NCBI RefSeq assembly: GCF_013035425.1
Contig: NZ_WQHX01000002.1
Span: 558,001 to 622,000, forward strand
DNA: 64,000 nucleotides
From: Ruegeria arenilitoris
Lineage (GTDB): Bacteria; Pseudomonadota; Alphaproteobacteria; Rhodobacterales; Rhodobacteraceae
Direction: 5' to 3'
Made by a program: the position numbers and the translations under genes. The number at the start of each line of letters is the position of its first letter. Position 1 is the first letter of the stretch. The notes beneath the pieces were generated by a model. It saw only the letters and a list, made by a program, of their open reading frames with translations. It was not told where the DNA came from and made no database searches. Positions 37,003-47,031 of this stretch are shown here, piece after piece.

Positions 37003-37534
37003 CATGGAGATATTTAGAATGCTGCATCGTGTCTTCGAAACGCCTCTTACCAAACCGACGCCATGCTGGCCGTCAGAGAAAGCAGGTATTCAAAAAATGA
37101 ACACTTAACGCTTTAAAAAGTTAATGCCGTTCCGAATGGGATCGGAACGGCACACTCGTTACCATATACAATTCCGAACTTGCGGTAGGTCCACTTCATT
37201 CGGATTAACAAGCCACCAATGTTTAGGCGGCGATCTCATACTACCCACTACAGAGGGAGTGTTATCTACGCATTGGCAATATCCCGGTTTTTACGCCAAT
37301 TAGCTGTTTTCAGAGACGGAATGGGGAAACAAAACATCTCTCAGCCACCGCATTGTAAATGTTTTGAAACCACGCCATCGATTCGGCACTTTCGGGCGGA
37401 TGACGCTTGCGGAACCCAGCAGGAATTGAACTGGCTGATGTCCAAACTTCCCTAACATTGGTAATTTACCGCAGGCTGACATCTCTACCGATCGGATATA
37501 ATCGTTTTATAACAGATTGTTAAACTGCGCTTCA
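37003..37534. other. Long intergenic region with a strong hairpin
   Basis: About 530 bases separate the kinase from the convergent PanB-like gene. The only clear structure is the hairpin at 37125-37152. Short reading frames here (such as 37219-37455) show no family resemblance or ribosome site. A decayed gene cannot be excluded. Confidence 0.45.
37125..37152. terminator. Strong hairpin, probable bidirectional terminator
   Basis: TGCCGTTCCGA (37125-37135) and TCGGAACGGCA (37142-37152) form an 11-base-pair perfect stem with a six-base loop. On the minus strand the stem is followed by TTAACTTTTT, which makes it terminator-like for leftward transcripts; on the plus strand it lies 122 bases past the kinase stop without a U run. 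Confidence 0.6.
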
Positions 37535-38356
37535 CTATTCTCTGTCCAAATGTTCAGCGAACTTTTCGTATTCTAAGTCGGAGATATCTGCAGTTTCATA
37601 TTGGTCGGGATAAGCCCCTGTTTGTGCGGCTTTTTTAAACGCCTTCAAAGCCGATCGACGAGCAGACCTGATTTGTTGCTGCAACGCATACAAATCTCCA
37701 AAAGCGCGCGCGTGGCGAGGTCTGTCAGGTTGCTCGCCGCAGACGTCATTTTGGAAAAGATAGATAATGTCGCCACCCGATCCGGATCCCAACGATGACG
37801 TAATGAGGGTTGTGCGTTTGCTAATATCGGCCATGACCCGATCACAAATAACCTCTGCCTCGACTGAAAAGGCTCCGGCGTCTTCCATTCGCCGAAAAGC
37901 CCGCCAAAGTTCCAAAGCTTCATCAGCGGTTTTCCCTATCGCGCGCAATCCACCGTTCCAAGTCGAGCGGCGCGGAACTAAGCCGAGGTGGCACATCACA
38001 GGTATCTGCTCGCGCGCCAATAGCTCAACGATATGCGGACCGCGCGCCGTATAAACAGAGTCAGCGCCGTTTTTCATGGCAAGAAACGCTTGGTCCAGAA
38101 CGTCTTTCTCGGTTGGGTGATCCGGCATAGGGATCGCTACTGTATAGAACAAATTCGGCGCACCGCGTCTTACAGCCACTGCGTTGATGGCATTTCCCAT
38201 GATCAAATCTAGACCCGCGTCAGCCGCGGCAGAGGCTTCTTCTTCAGAATTTGCGGTAGTCTGCACCAGTTTCCTGATACCCTTAAATTCCCGTAAGTCT
38301 GCTGCGGTGTAATTGCGCAAAGAAAACTTGGCGTCCCAGTCATAGATGCGTTTCAC
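37535..38356 (-). CDS. PanB-like (ketopantoate hydroxymethyltransferase superfamily) protein
   Basis: A 273-residue TIM-barrel protein of the PanB/PEP mutase superfamily. It reads VRRGAPNLFYTVAIP early and PVMCHLGLVPRRSTWNGG in the middle, which aligns with the PVMGHLGL...GG block of ketopantoate hydroxymethyltransferase, followed by EDAGAFSVEAEVIC. The usual GDSLG metal site near the N-terminus reads MGNAINAV, so it is probably not a standard PanB. GTG start overlaps the desaturase stop (GTGA). A decayed relative lies at 61275-61993. Pairing with a desaturase is unexplained. Confidence 0.7.
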   Translation of the reverse strand: MKRIYDWDAKFSLRNYTAADLREFKGIRKLVQTTANSEEEASAAADAGLDLIMGNAINAVAVRRGAPNLFYTVAIPMPDHPTEKDVLDQAFLAMKNGADSVYTARGPHIVELLAREQIPVMCHLGLVPRRSTWNGGLRAIGKTADEALELWRAFRRMEDAGAFSVEAEVICDRVMADISKRTTLITSSLGSGSGGDIIYLFQNDVCGEQPDRPRHARAFGDLYALQQQIRSARRSALKAFKKAAQTGAYPDQYETADISDLEYEKFAEHLDRE

Positions 38357-39522
38357 GATTTTTCCCCTGACTTGGCAATCGTCATTTCTTTTGGCGCCAA
38401 ATCACCGATCGAACGCTCTGCCGACACACTTTCCCTGTTCCGTTTCGTCTTGGCCGACGCAGGAAGTGGCGTGTCCCAAGCATAGACCGGGTCAGTTTTT
38501 TGCCGATCCCAAATCTCCAACATCTCACGCCATGCGCCCTGCAAGCTACGCGGGGCAGGCATGTCGTTCTCTATCTCCTTTGCCAAAGCTGGCAGATTGT
38601 AGCACGGCACGCCTGCATACATGTGGTGTTCCGTGTGCCAATTCATGTGCCAATAGAGAAACTCGACAAACTTAGGCAGCCTTATTGAGCGGGTGTTCTT
38701 ACGAAAGTCAGCGGAATCTTCGATCAATCCGCAGTGCTGGGTTAATCCACAGGCGTAGCTCAACCAATTTGCGATGTAACTCGGAACCGTGAAAATCAAA
38801 GGAAGCACCCAGACACCAGTGGTCAGAGCCAACAAAAGCACAACTGAATGAAACGCAATCAAAAGTCGCGACCACCAAATCGACCTTGTGCGCTGAACCG
38901 GCTGATCTCGATGCAAAGCATCAAGCCATTCGTTGGCCGGGACATTGGTCGCTCCAACTTTGCCGCAGGCGTCAAGACAAGTGAGCCAAACGGTCGATAA
39001 GAATCCTCCTTTACCAAAAGTACGCCCTGGCTGCGTAAATAAGTTGAAAGTGAACATTTGAAGTAAGAAAGCACGCCCCACGTTTGGATGTATCGGCAGC
39101 AGCACTTCTCGGTCACCTTCCGGATGCAGGGTGTAGCGGTGGTGGTAGGTGTGGCTCGCGGCATAGTCGAACGGGTTCCACCAACTAATCAGACTGAAAA
39201 GATATAAGAAGGCCTGGTTCAGCCACTTTGTTTCGAACACCGTTCCATGGCCAAGCTCATGTACAGCTGTGCCCTTGTAAAAAGAGGCAACTGTCCCATG
39301 GGCAAACAGTGCGATAGCGAAGAGTATCCACCAACTTTGCGTCCAAGTATAAAGTAAGGCGGCACCCGTCAGGCAAAACAAAACCAGGTGACCGCCGGCT
39401 TGGAGCCACCCTTTTCGATCACTTCTTTTGGAGAGTTCACGAAATCGCTCCGGCGGCATCTTTGAGCGATACCATTGCACCTTTAAGTCTTCGGTAGCTT
39501 CGGACAACGGTTTATATGCCAT
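38353..39522 (-). CDS. Fatty acid desaturase family protein
   Basis: A 389-residue membrane di-iron desaturase. The three histidine boxes are HELGHGT, HTYHHRYT and HTEHHMYAG, spread over a protein with about four membrane helices (LVLFCLTGAALLYTW, WWILFAIALFAHG and a later pair). A further TQHCGLIED histidine is typical of the FA_desaturase family. It should introduce a double bond or hydroxyl group into a lipid chain using oxygen. GAGG precedes the start. It forms a two-gene operon with the PanB-like gene. Confidence 0.9.
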   Translation of the reverse strand: MAYKPLSEATEDLKVQWYRSKMPPERFRELSKRSDRKGWLQAGGHLVLFCLTGAALLYTWTQSWWILFAIALFAHGTVASFYKGTAVHELGHGTVFETKWLNQAFLYLFSLISWWNPFDYAASHTYHHRYTLHPEGDREVLLPIHPNVGRAFLLQMFTFNLFTQPGRTFGKGGFLSTVWLTCLDACGKVGATNVPANEWLDALHRDQPVQRTRSIWWSRLLIAFHSVVLLLALTTGVWVLPLIFTVPSYIANWLSYACGLTQHCGLIEDSADFRKNTRSIRLPKFVEFLYWHMNWHTEHHMYAGVPCYNLPALAKEIENDMPAPRSLQGAWREMLEIWDRQKTDPVYAWDTPLPASAKTKRNRESVSAERSIGDLAPKEMTIAKSGEKS

Positions 39523-39749
39523 TCGTTCTGCGCCTCCCCCGCAGACTTCATGCCCTTAAAGATAAAACTGCAAACTTATCTGTATCACAAACGATGTTTC
39601 TTCACCGCGGATCACGTTCGACCACAGTGTATCCAAGCGAGCTTCACCGCCAAGAGAAAACTCGCTTTCCCATGATTTCAAAACAAAGACAGATTAGAGG
39701 TTAGCACGCAATATTTTCGCGGAAACGCTCTATTGGACGCTCGACAGCA

Positions 39750-40520
39750 CTAGCGTCCCATCCATCCACCGTCGACGACAAGGATTTCTCCGTTTACAAA
39801 ATCCGATGCCGACGAAGCCAAAAACACAACCGGGCCCGCAAAATCCGCAGGAGTTCCCCAGCGGCCTTGAGGTGTTCGTTCAAGAATTGATTTGGAGCGA
39901 ACCGGATCGTCCTGCAGCGCTTGTGTGTTGTCTGTGGCAATATATCCGGGTGCGATGGCATTAACGTTAACGCCCTGTGCCGCCCATTCATTTGCCAGCG
40001 CTTTTGTCAATTGCCCGATACCACCCTTTGAGGCCGAATAACCCGGTACAGTGATCCCGCCCTGAAAGGTCAACAGCGACGCGGTAAAAATAATCTTTCC
40101 GGATCCTCGGGCGACCATGTCCTTGCCGATCTCTCGGGAAAGCACGAATTGCGAAGACAAGTTTACCTCGATCACCTCATCCCACCATTCGTCGGGATGT
40201 TCGGCCGCAGGCTTACGCTTGATGGTTCCGGCGTTGTTGACAAGTATGTCTGGCGTGATCCCGTCGGCCCTGATTTGATCAATGAATCCACGTAATGCGG
40301 CGCGGTCAGAAAAGTCGCATTGGTAAGCCCTGAAGGTGCGCCCCATTTCGGTTACGGCCTTTTCAACATCAGAACCGGACAACTCTAGCGAGGCTGACAC
40401 GCCAATAATATCGGCTCCTGCCGAGGCAAGCGCTTCGGCCATCCCTCGCCCAATGCCCCGTTTGCACCCAGTGACCAGCGCAGTTTTTCCGGTCAGGTCG
40501 AAGCTTTGCAGAACATTCAT
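39750..40520 (-). CDS. SDR-family sugar-acid dehydrogenase (KduD-like)
   Basis: A 256-residue short-chain dehydrogenase. The cofactor loop is VTGCKRGIGRG and the catalytic Tyr-x3-Lys is YSASKGG; NNAGTIKRKP is the usual NNAG motif. It most resembles 2-deoxy-D-gluconate/gluconate dehydrogenases. The ATG at 40520 overlaps the previous stop (ATGA); the longer reading frame to 40724 is shadow sequence. It is last of a three-gene operon for a sugar acid. Confidence 0.9.
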   Translation of the reverse strand: MNVLQSFDLTGKTALVTGCKRGIGRGMAEALASAGADIIGVSASLELSGSDVEKAVTEMGRTFRAYQCDFSDRAALRGFIDQIRADGITPDILVNNAGTIKRKPAAEHPDEWWDEVIEVNLSSQFVLSREIGKDMVARGSGKIIFTASLLTFQGGITVPGYSASKGGIGQLTKALANEWAAQGVNVNAIAPGYIATDNTQALQDDPVRSKSILERTPQGRWGTPADFAGPVVFLASSASDFVNGEILVVDGGWMGR

Positions 40521-41557
40521 GCGTGCGATCCCACTTTGATTAAACTTTTCATGGCCGTTGGGCTGCGATCCAGCGCTTCGAATGCGGCTTGTATATCCGA
40601 CAGAGGGCTGACATCGGTAATTACGACATCTGCGTCGACACCGCCGGAGGTGACGACGGCAATTGCTTTCTCGTAATCTTCGGGTTCGTACACTCGGGCT
40701 CCGATTAGTTGCAGTTCTCGCCAAAAGAACTGAAAAAGGTCGATCTGAGGCTTTGTCGCGTGGATCGCAACCATAACGATCCGTGCTTTAGTTGCTGCAA
40801 CGGTTGTCATGGCATCCACGCCCGGTTGAGTTCCGGAAACTTCGAAAACCACATCCGCACCTTTGTCACCCGTGCGGTCATTTATTGCAGCAGCAAGATC
40901 CGTTTCGGTTGGGTTCACGGTTTCAAAGCCAAGTTTCGCAGCGATCGCTAACCGATTTGGATTCACTTCAGATATCACTACATTGCCGCCAGCGTCGCGC
41001 GCGACCATGGCGACCAACACACCAATTGGACCACCGCCAATGACGACCACGTCTTCCCCGGGCTGCAGACCCGACAGTCGGACGTCATGGCAGGCGACTG
41101 CAACAGGCTCAATCAATGCGGCATGGTCCATTCGCAGATCATCGGGCAGCCTATGCAAAGTGTGCGCCGGAACAGTCCAGATTTCCTGCATCGCACCATC
41201 TGTATCAAGCCCCAAAAACTTCAGGTTCTGACAAATGTGTTTGTGTCCACGCTTGCATGCGGGGCATTCACCACAATGGTCCAGCGGCCGCACAACAACC
41301 TTCTGCCCTGGTTGGACGCTATCCACGCCTTCACCTATTGCCTCGACCACTCCGGACATTTCATGACCTATTACCCGGTTCAGCCCAACACGCGCGTCCA
41401 TATTCCCGTGATAGACGTGCATGTCCGTCCCGCAAATGCCGCAATAGGCAATTCGGATCGATGCCTCCCCGGGGCCAGGCGCGGTTGCCGCGGTTTCCTC
41501 AACGGCAAAGCTCTTGTTACCTCTGTAGTAGGCCGCAGAAATCGTCTGGGCAGTCAT
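40517..41557 (-). CDS. Zinc-dependent polyol/sugar-acid dehydrogenase
   Basis: A 346-residue medium-chain dehydrogenase of the sorbitol/L-idonate dehydrogenase type. Catalytic zinc residues are Cys39 (YCGICGTD) and His65-Glu66 (GHEMSG), with structural cysteines 95, 98, 101 and 109. The NAD loop is [12 protein letters not shown]. It overlaps both neighbours by ATGA, so all three proteins should be made together. Confidence 0.9.
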   Translation of the reverse strand: MTAQTISAAYYRGNKSFAVEETAATAPGPGEASIRIAYCGICGTDMHVYHGNMDARVGLNRVIGHEMSGVVEAIGEGVDSVQPGQKVVVRPLDHCGECPACKRGHKHICQNLKFLGLDTDGAMQEIWTVPAHTLHRLPDDLRMDHAALIEPVAVACHDVRLSGLQPGEDVVVIGGGPIGVLVAMVARDAGGNVVISEVNPNRLAIAAKLGFETVNPTETDLAAAINDRTGDKGADVVFEVSGTQPGVDAMTTVAATKARIVMVAIHATKPQIDLFQFFWRELQLIGARVYEPEDYEKAIAVVTSGGVDADVVITDVSPLSDIQAAFEALDRSPTAMKSLIKVGSHA

Positions 41558-42654
41558 GGATGCATCTCCTTGTGCTCCGTATTCAGTTTTTCCCAGTCAA
41601 ACACCACTCCGGTGCCAGGCGTATCTGGGGCCACAGCCAGGCAGTCTTCTACAACCAGCGGACGGGTCGTGTATTGGTCAATCGGAAAAGAATGCACTTC
41701 CAACCATCCGGAATTGGGTTGAGCAGAAACAAGGCTCACGTGAAGTTCTTGCATTCCGTGGCTGCAAACGGGAATTCCATGTCGAGAGCTGAGCGCTGCC
41801 ACCCGAAGCCAACCAGTGATACCGCCACAATTGGAGGCGTCAGGTTGGATAAAACTTAGTTTGGCATCGTCAAACGCGTACTCGAATTCATGAATAGTGT
41901 GCAGGTTTTCTCCCATCGCCAGCGGAACGCCTGTTGCGTCCGCAATGCGGCCGTACCCTTTGTAATCATCAGGAATCGTTGGTTCTTCGAACCACAGAAT
42001 ATCGGTTTCGGCAAATCCGCGAGCAGCCACTATCGCCTCTTCAACAGTCATGGAATAATTTGCATCCACCATGAAAAACCGATCAGGCCCAAGCATGTCG
42101 CGCACCGCTATTGCGCGGGCGAGATCTTCGGCCAGGTCTGGTTGCCCGACTTTGATTTTTACAGCATTGAAACCGCGGGACAAATACCCTTCGGTTTGGG
42201 CCAGCAATTTCTCTAAAGGGAAATTCAAATCTATCCCGCCAGCATACGCTTTGCACCGATTTGAAACGCCACCAGCCATTTTCCACAACGGCGCGCTCGT
42301 CGCTTTACCGCGAATGTCCCACAGCGCGATATCAATGGCCGATATCGCAAAAGATGCTATTCCGCCACGCGCCACATAGTGCACATGCCATTGCATTGCG
42401 TCGTACAGCTCTTCCACCTGACCCGCGTTTTTCCCTATCAAAAACGGTTCCAAATCGTGTTCGATCATCGCAAGAACAGCGTGTCCACCCTTGCCGCCTG
42501 TATAGGTATATCCTGTCCCCTCGACCCCATCCGCCGTATGGATCGTTACTGTTACCAATTGGAAAAAAGTGTGATCCCCATGTTTTGCGTCAACCAAAAC
42601 CTCAGCCAACGGAACGTTGAACAGGCGCGCTGAAACATGGGTAATACGTGTCAC
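41554..42654 (-). CDS. Enolase-superfamily sugar-acid dehydratase
   Basis: A 366-residue mandelate racemase/muconate-cycloisomerase-type protein. Catalytic groups are visible in order: KIKVG (KxK base), VDANYS, WFEEPT and MGENL metal ligands, PDASNCGG and CSHGM (His-Asp style second base). It probably dehydrates an aldonic or uronic acid that the two coupled dehydrogenases then process. The GTG at 42654 is preferred to the longer frame from 42732 because it opens into the family N-terminus. Confidence 0.88.
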   Translation of the reverse strand: MTRITHVSARLFNVPLAEVLVDAKHGDHTFFQLVTVTIHTADGVEGTGYTYTGGKGGHAVLAMIEHDLEPFLIGKNAGQVEELYDAMQWHVHYVARGGIASFAISAIDIALWDIRGKATSAPLWKMAGGVSNRCKAYAGGIDLNFPLEKLLAQTEGYLSRGFNAVKIKVGQPDLAEDLARAIAVRDMLGPDRFFMVDANYSMTVEEAIVAARGFAETDILWFEEPTIPDDYKGYGRIADATGVPLAMGENLHTIHEFEYAFDDAKLSFIQPDASNCGGITGWLRVAALSSRHGIPVCSHGMQELHVSLVSAQPNSGWLEVHSFPIDQYTTRPLVVEDCLAVAPDTPGTGVVFDWEKLNTEHKEMHP

Positions 42655-42956
42655 GATCTTTAAACCTTCCACTGTCTGGCAATAAAGCGAGACTGTAGAA
42701 GGATAACTGCAAAAAGGAAGCCCCAAGTTCAAGCGCTTAGTGCGGTTCGATGAAGCTAACTTGAAAAGCCCATTTTCAGAACCGGGCCAAGTGCGAAAGC
42801 GGCCTTGATGGTGGTGCAGGCAACGTCAAATTTCGAAATTATTCGATGGTACTAAAGTATTTGAGCAGGAGTTCCCTTCTCCTGACAATGAGTGGTAGTG
42901 TTTACTGAACAGAGCAATAACCGCTTTGGCCAATTACGGATTTTGGGGGATCACCA
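42655..42956. promoter_or_regulatory. Divergent promoter region
   Basis: Around 300 bases separate the sugar-acid operon from the next plus-strand gene. A 12-base perfect palindrome AATTTCGAAATT is at 42829-42840 and could be an operator, though palindromes this short are expected several times in the window. No gene of the operon's own regulator is next to it. Confidence 0.35.
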
Positions 42957-44672
42957 ATGCCGCGTATCGGCATTTTAGTTTCAGTTCTTATTGTGGGAAT
43001 TTATGTTCCACATTTGACGCACGCCGATCTTGTTTCACCCTATGGCGGTGAGACGGCACCAAATTTTACCGAACTTGAAGTCAACACAGACCACGTGCGC
43101 GTCGCTTTGGAAATCGACTTAAGCGATTATCCGGTATTTGTATCCGAAGACGATGGATCAGGCGTTTCGCTCGCCGAGCGCACGGGACAAACTTTCTCAG
43201 TTTCGGCTGATGGTATTCCTCTTGATCGCGTGATTGACGCGGTCGATGTCAGACCCAGATTACCACGCCGAACTGCCGCGTCATCAACCGTGCCACCGCG
43301 ACCCCGAAGCGATGACGTCGTATTCGTCGAAATGCGGTTTCCATTTTCGGGTCAACCTGAACGGATAAGTTTCACTCCTCCACTCCGTGAAGATGGTTTC
43401 CCCCTTGCTGTATTGGGTGTACTGGCCAAACACATGGGCGTACCGGTTACAGATTATCGATATCTGTCAAAGACCGAAACCATTCTGCCAGACTGGGAAG
43501 ATCCGTGGTTTAGTACTTTTGAAAACCCAAACTTGACGCGGCACCACAAGTCACCAGTGATGTCTTTCCTATCGATGGAGCCTAGGGAAGTTCGCCACGA
43601 AATCATTTTTAGGCTCCGTGATCTGGAAGCTTGGTCAGACTTGACACTGTCCGGCACCGAGCGCCTGACACCTCAGGATGTTGCTGACATCAAGGTTGCG
43701 GCTGCGTCTTTCGTTGAAGCGCGAAACCCGCTCGTGATAAACGGTGAGCTTTCTGAGCCTTCGTCGGTCAGTGTGTCGCGAATTGCAGTTGGGGCAGAGG
43801 GGCTTCAGGTTCTTCCCGATACCCTTCCCGCCGATCGAACTACAATGCTTTTGGGAGTGGTTTTGTCCTATCCGCAAGCGGCGTTGGCAGATACCGTTTC
43901 GATGAGTTGGGAGCTTTTCCCCGATGGGATTGATGCCGTTCCGGTTACTTTAACAGATCCCGCAGGCGGGGTGCCCGCGCAAGCACTTCGAGGCGACGAT
44001 ACCGTCAAATGGACAAACCATTTGAAGACATGGGAAAACCCCCGCACTGTTCCGGTAAAGATAAAAACCGCTAATGTCATCTCGTTCCCAACTCTTGCGG
44101 TCATTTTCGCGTTAATCAGCATCTGTGCTGGAATTGGCGCGTGGCGTGGCACCGGGCGCAAAAGCTTCATTTTTTGGGGCGCAAGCGGATTATGCCTTAT
44201 GGCGGCGGCCATGTTGTTCCCTGTCAAACAAACGATCTCTATGCCGGGAAAAGGCATGCCAGACGACATAGCATCAAAACAAATCGTTCACGGATTGCTG
44301 GACAACGTAAGTGTGGCGATGCTGGAGCCAAAGACCGATGGTATCAACGCCGCAATCGCAGCATTTGTACCAGAGGAAAGCCGAGACGCCGTCAGCGCCG
44401 AACTTCAGCGCGGATTGGCCGTAACTTTGCCTTCGGGGGCTCGTGCTCGTACGGACAAAATTTCCAACGTGAATATCGAAACCATAACATCGGAACCGGA
44501 AAACGATACGCATCAGATACTTGCCAATTGGACATCGTCTGTGAGTGGCGGGCATTGGGGTCACTTGCATCGTCGTGCCATTGCCTACCGAGGGCTGGTA
44601 GAGGTGTCTAGGTCAGGTGACACCTGGGAACTTGAGGGGTTGACCGTGCTCAGTTCAAAGGTGGGCGGATAG
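42957..44672 (+). CDS. Exported, membrane-anchored protein of unknown function
   Basis: A 571-residue protein I cannot assign to a family. A signal peptide (1-23) is followed by a large extracytoplasmic region rich in beta-type sequence, then two adjacent helices (about 379-397 and 403-420), and a C-terminal domain (about 425-571) containing SGGHWGHLHRRAIAYRG and ending in a short beta-like part. It is followed after four bases by a HupE/UreJ-type gene, so the pair probably acts together at the membrane. Confidence 0.7.
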   Translation: MPRIGILVSVLIVGIYVPHLTHADLVSPYGGETAPNFTELEVNTDHVRVALEIDLSDYPVFVSEDDGSGVSLAERTGQTFSVSADGIPLDRVIDAVDVRPRLPRRTAASSTVPPRPRSDDVVFVEMRFPFSGQPERISFTPPLREDGFPLAVLGVLAKHMGVPVTDYRYLSKTETILPDWEDPWFSTFENPNLTRHHKSPVMSFLSMEPREVRHEIIFRLRDLEAWSDLTLSGTERLTPQDVADIKVAAASFVEARNPLVINGELSEPSSVSVSRIAVGAEGLQVLPDTLPADRTTMLLGVVLSYPQAALADTVSMSWELFPDGIDAVPVTLTDPAGGVPAQALRGDDTVKWTNHLKTWENPRTVPVKIKTANVISFPTLAVIFALISICAGIGAWRGTGRKSFIFWGASGLCLMAAAMLFPVKQTISMPGKGMPDDIASKQIVHGLLDNVSVAMLEPKTDGINAAIAAFVPEESRDAVSAELQRGLAVTLPSGARARTDKISNVNIETITSEPENDTHQILANWTSSVSGGHWGHLHRRAIAYRGLVEVSRSGDTWELEGLTVLSSKVGG

Positions 44673-44676
44673 CCAA

Positions 44677-45945
44677 ATGCGCCATCAACTCGTTCGATTA
44701 ACCATTCTTCTAGTGCTTGCTATGACGTTCGTTGGAACTTCAGCGCTTGCCCATTTCAAACTGAACCAGAATGTTCGAATCTTTCATGTTGTTCATGGGC
44801 TGGACGCGACCGACGTCTACATTCGCACTCCGATGGCATATCTTGTCGCTGATAAACTTGGTCCGGTTGGCCCGGACGGGTTGCCGGCCCCTGCCCCTTT
44901 CACAATTAATCGTGTCGAAAATGGGGTTCTGATGCACCTTGTCGATGCCGACATGTTTCGCAAAGAACGGCTGAACTTGGCCGACATACTCGCCGATGAT
45001 TTAGTTTTTGCAGTGGACGAACGGCGGTTGATCCCCGCGACAGTAATGGCGAACGCTTATCCCATTGGTACAGAACCCGGTTTTGCGACCAAAGACGAAG
45101 CAACCTTGGCCCTTTCCGGCCCTAAAACATTTTCACCCAGCGGCGAGGACGTCTATGTCGGTGATACCGTAGTCGATATTCATATCCGGTTTGAAGGAAA
45201 GCTGGACGGGACCTACGAAATTTCGATGTCTGCCAACCCGGAGTTGGATGGTCAGGATGAAACCGCGAACCTTGTTTTGGATTACAGGGGCGACAAGATC
45301 AGAACTTACCGGGCGACCGGTCTTTTGCACTCACCTATTGAAATTTCCGGGGCGGCGACATCGGCCGCTATTACATTTGTGATCGAAGGTATAAGGCACA
45401 TTATCGAGGGCATTGATCACGTGCTTTTCGTTTTGTGCATGGTCATCGGGGCGGCGACGTTGCCCGCATTGTTGTTGCGGGTGACGGGCTTCACATTAGG
45501 GCACACAGTTACACTTATTGCGGGCTTCTTTGGGTTTGCGCCTTCGGCACCATGGTTCATCCCCGCTGTCGAAACGGCGATTGCTTTGACGATAATTTTA
45601 GCTGCAGCCGACGCCGTGTTCCAACGACCGGAGCGCGCGCAATCAAACACTGCTGCCGTCACAGTGACAGCCGCGATAGGATTGCTGCACGGATTTGGGT
45701 TTTCTTTTATGCTACGCAATATTCTTCAGGTGGATGCCACAAACGTGTGGCAAAGCCTGCTGGCATTCAATCTGGGCGTCGAATTTGGTCAGCTTTTCAT
45801 CGTCGCAATGGTATGGCCGCTGGTGGTATTTCTTCGCAGAATGTCACCGAAAGTTTGGATTGGCGCGCGTGGCGTCGTAGCCGTCTCGGTTTCTGTCATC
45901 GCAATGATTTGGGCGTTTGAACGCATCTCGGGCGTTTTTGCCTAA
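44677..45945 (+). CDS. HupE/UreJ-type membrane protein with large exported N-terminus
   Basis: A 422-residue protein with signal peptide (about 1-26), an extracytoplasmic domain to about 220, and about six or seven membrane helices. The membrane part shows the HupE/UreJ_2 motifs IRHIIEGIDHVLFVL, FTLGHTVTLIAG, PAVETAIALTI and GLLHGFGFSF, whose histidines may handle a metal ion. Related proteins accompany metal uptake or hydrogenase/urease nickel supply, but no nickel enzyme is nearby. It is coupled to the unknown membrane protein upstream. Confidence 0.85.
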   Translation: MRHQLVRLTILLVLAMTFVGTSALAHFKLNQNVRIFHVVHGLDATDVYIRTPMAYLVADKLGPVGPDGLPAPAPFTINRVENGVLMHLVDADMFRKERLNLADILADDLVFAVDERRLIPATVMANAYPIGTEPGFATKDEATLALSGPKTFSPSGEDVYVGDTVVDIHIRFEGKLDGTYEISMSANPELDGQDETANLVLDYRGDKIRTYRATGLLHSPIEISGAATSAAITFVIEGIRHIIEGIDHVLFVLCMVIGAATLPALLLRVTGFTLGHTVTLIAGFFGFAPSAPWFIPAVETAIALTIILAAADAVFQRPERAQSNTAAVTVTAAIGLLHGFGFSFMLRNILQVDATNVWQSLLAFNLGVEFGQLFIVAMVWPLVVFLRRMSPKVWIGARGVVAVSVSVIAMIWAFERISGVFA

Positions 45946-46019
45946 AGGTCCAATGCTTATCGCGGGGAGCAAACCCTGTTTTTGACGGTTCGTTTTAGGA
46001 ATGCCCCACATGTACATTG

Positions 46020-46037
46020 TGCCGCAATTTAGCGGCA
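46020..46037. terminator. Small hairpin between convergent genes
   Basis: TGCCGC and GCGGCA form a six-base-pair stem with a six-base AT loop between the stops of two convergent genes. It is a plausible but weak bidirectional terminator; there is no long U run on either side. Confidence 0.4.
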
Positions 46038-46053
46038 ATAACCCTTTGAGTAT

Positions 46054-46929
46054 TTAGATTCGAGAGTACCGCGCTTCCATTTCATCATAGAAATCTTTGT
46101 TTACGGCCCCCTGCCGCATTTCAAACCGTGCGACAGGACCGCTTTCATCCATTCGACCATCGGATTTCAAAATGGACAAAGCGTCGTGCATTCCTTTAAG
46201 CGCACCCTGAAGCGCCACGTTAGCATAAAGGACCAGGCCAAATCCCATCTGATCAAGCTCGTCAAAGTCAATAATCGGGGTTTTACCGCCTACAACCAAA
46301 TTGACCAATTGCGGCGTTCCGATAAGCCGTTTGGGAATTTCGCGAATTTCTTCGACAGTTCGCGGGGCCTCAACAAAGGTAATATCTGCACCGTCTTCGA
46401 TAAAGGCCTGCGCACGCTCAATGGCTGCATCAAAGCCTTGTGTAGCGCATGCATCAGTGCGTGCCACGATCAAAAAATTGGAATCCAGACGCGTGTCCGC
46501 GGCAGCCTTGATCCGGCTGCGTGCTTCGTCCAAATCGACCACATCTTTTCCGGAAAAGTGCCCGCATCGTTTCGGATTGATCTGGTCTTCAATTTGAATT
46601 GCGCTGGCTCCAGCTCGTTCTAATGTTCGCACAGTGTGATGAACGTTCAGCGCGTTGCCAAATCCTGTGTCAGCGTCAACCACAATTGGAAGGTTTGTTG
46701 CGTTACGAATAGCAGAAGTGTGGTGAGCAATCTCGGTCAGGGAAACAAAGCCGAGATCTGGCATGCCGAGGTAGGTGTTAGTCAGGCCGGCACCTGAAAT
46801 ATAAACAGCCTCAAATCCCAGTTGATCGATCACTCGAGCCGCAAGGGCATTGGCTGCGCCCGGCATTAGGATTGCTCCGCCCTGGTTCAGTCGTTCGCGA
46901 AATGCTTTGTTAATTTCATGGTTCAGCAT
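46054..46929 (-). CDS. Isocitrate lyase/PEP mutase superfamily protein
   Basis: A 291-residue TIM-barrel enzyme of the methylisocitrate lyase/oxaloacetate hydrolase group. Metal-site DADTGFG and the catalytic loop NPKRCGHFSGK (family KKCGH) are present, with IQIEDQ before it and ARTDA after it. It should cleave or rearrange a C-C bond in a 2-hydroxy tri- or dicarboxylic acid. AAGGAG precedes the ATG at 46929; the frame extends to 46992 but that part is not needed. It lies beside the IclR gene and convergent to nothing in the acid cluster. Confidence 0.85.
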   Translation of the reverse strand: MLNHEINKAFRERLNQGGAILMPGAANALAARVIDQLGFEAVYISGAGLTNTYLGMPDLGFVSLTEIAHHTSAIRNATNLPIVVDADTGFGNALNVHHTVRTLERAGASAIQIEDQINPKRCGHFSGKDVVDLDEARSRIKAAADTRLDSNFLIVARTDACATQGFDAAIERAQAFIEDGADITFVEAPRTVEEIREIPKRLIGTPQLVNLVVGGKTPIIDFDELDQMGFGLVLYANVALQGALKGMHDALSILKSDGRMDESGPVARFEMRQGAVNKDFYDEMEARYSRI

Positions 46930-47031
46930 CGCTGCAAACTCCTTTACGGCTGTTTCGTGTTCCTCCCTACGAGCGTGGCTCACCTCTGGCAAGAGATGCA
47001 GTTTTCCGTTCTGTCAGGTGAAACGCGCCTT

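Noticed and set aside
37219..37455. A 78-codon frame in the long gap after the histidine kinase
   Set aside because: No ribosome site, no recognisable motif and no sign of a signal or membrane segment.
40521..40724. N-terminal extension of the SDR protein
   Set aside because: The extra 68 residues are arginine-rich and lie entirely within the upstream dehydrogenase gene; the ATGA start fits the fold.
41116..41859. A 247-codon plus-strand open frame
   Set aside because: Opposite two well-supported genes with overlapping starts; composition is typical of a shadow frame.
42829..42840. 12-base palindrome AATTTCGAAATT as an operator of the sugar-acid operon
   Set aside because: About 15 palindromes of this length are expected by chance in 64 kb.
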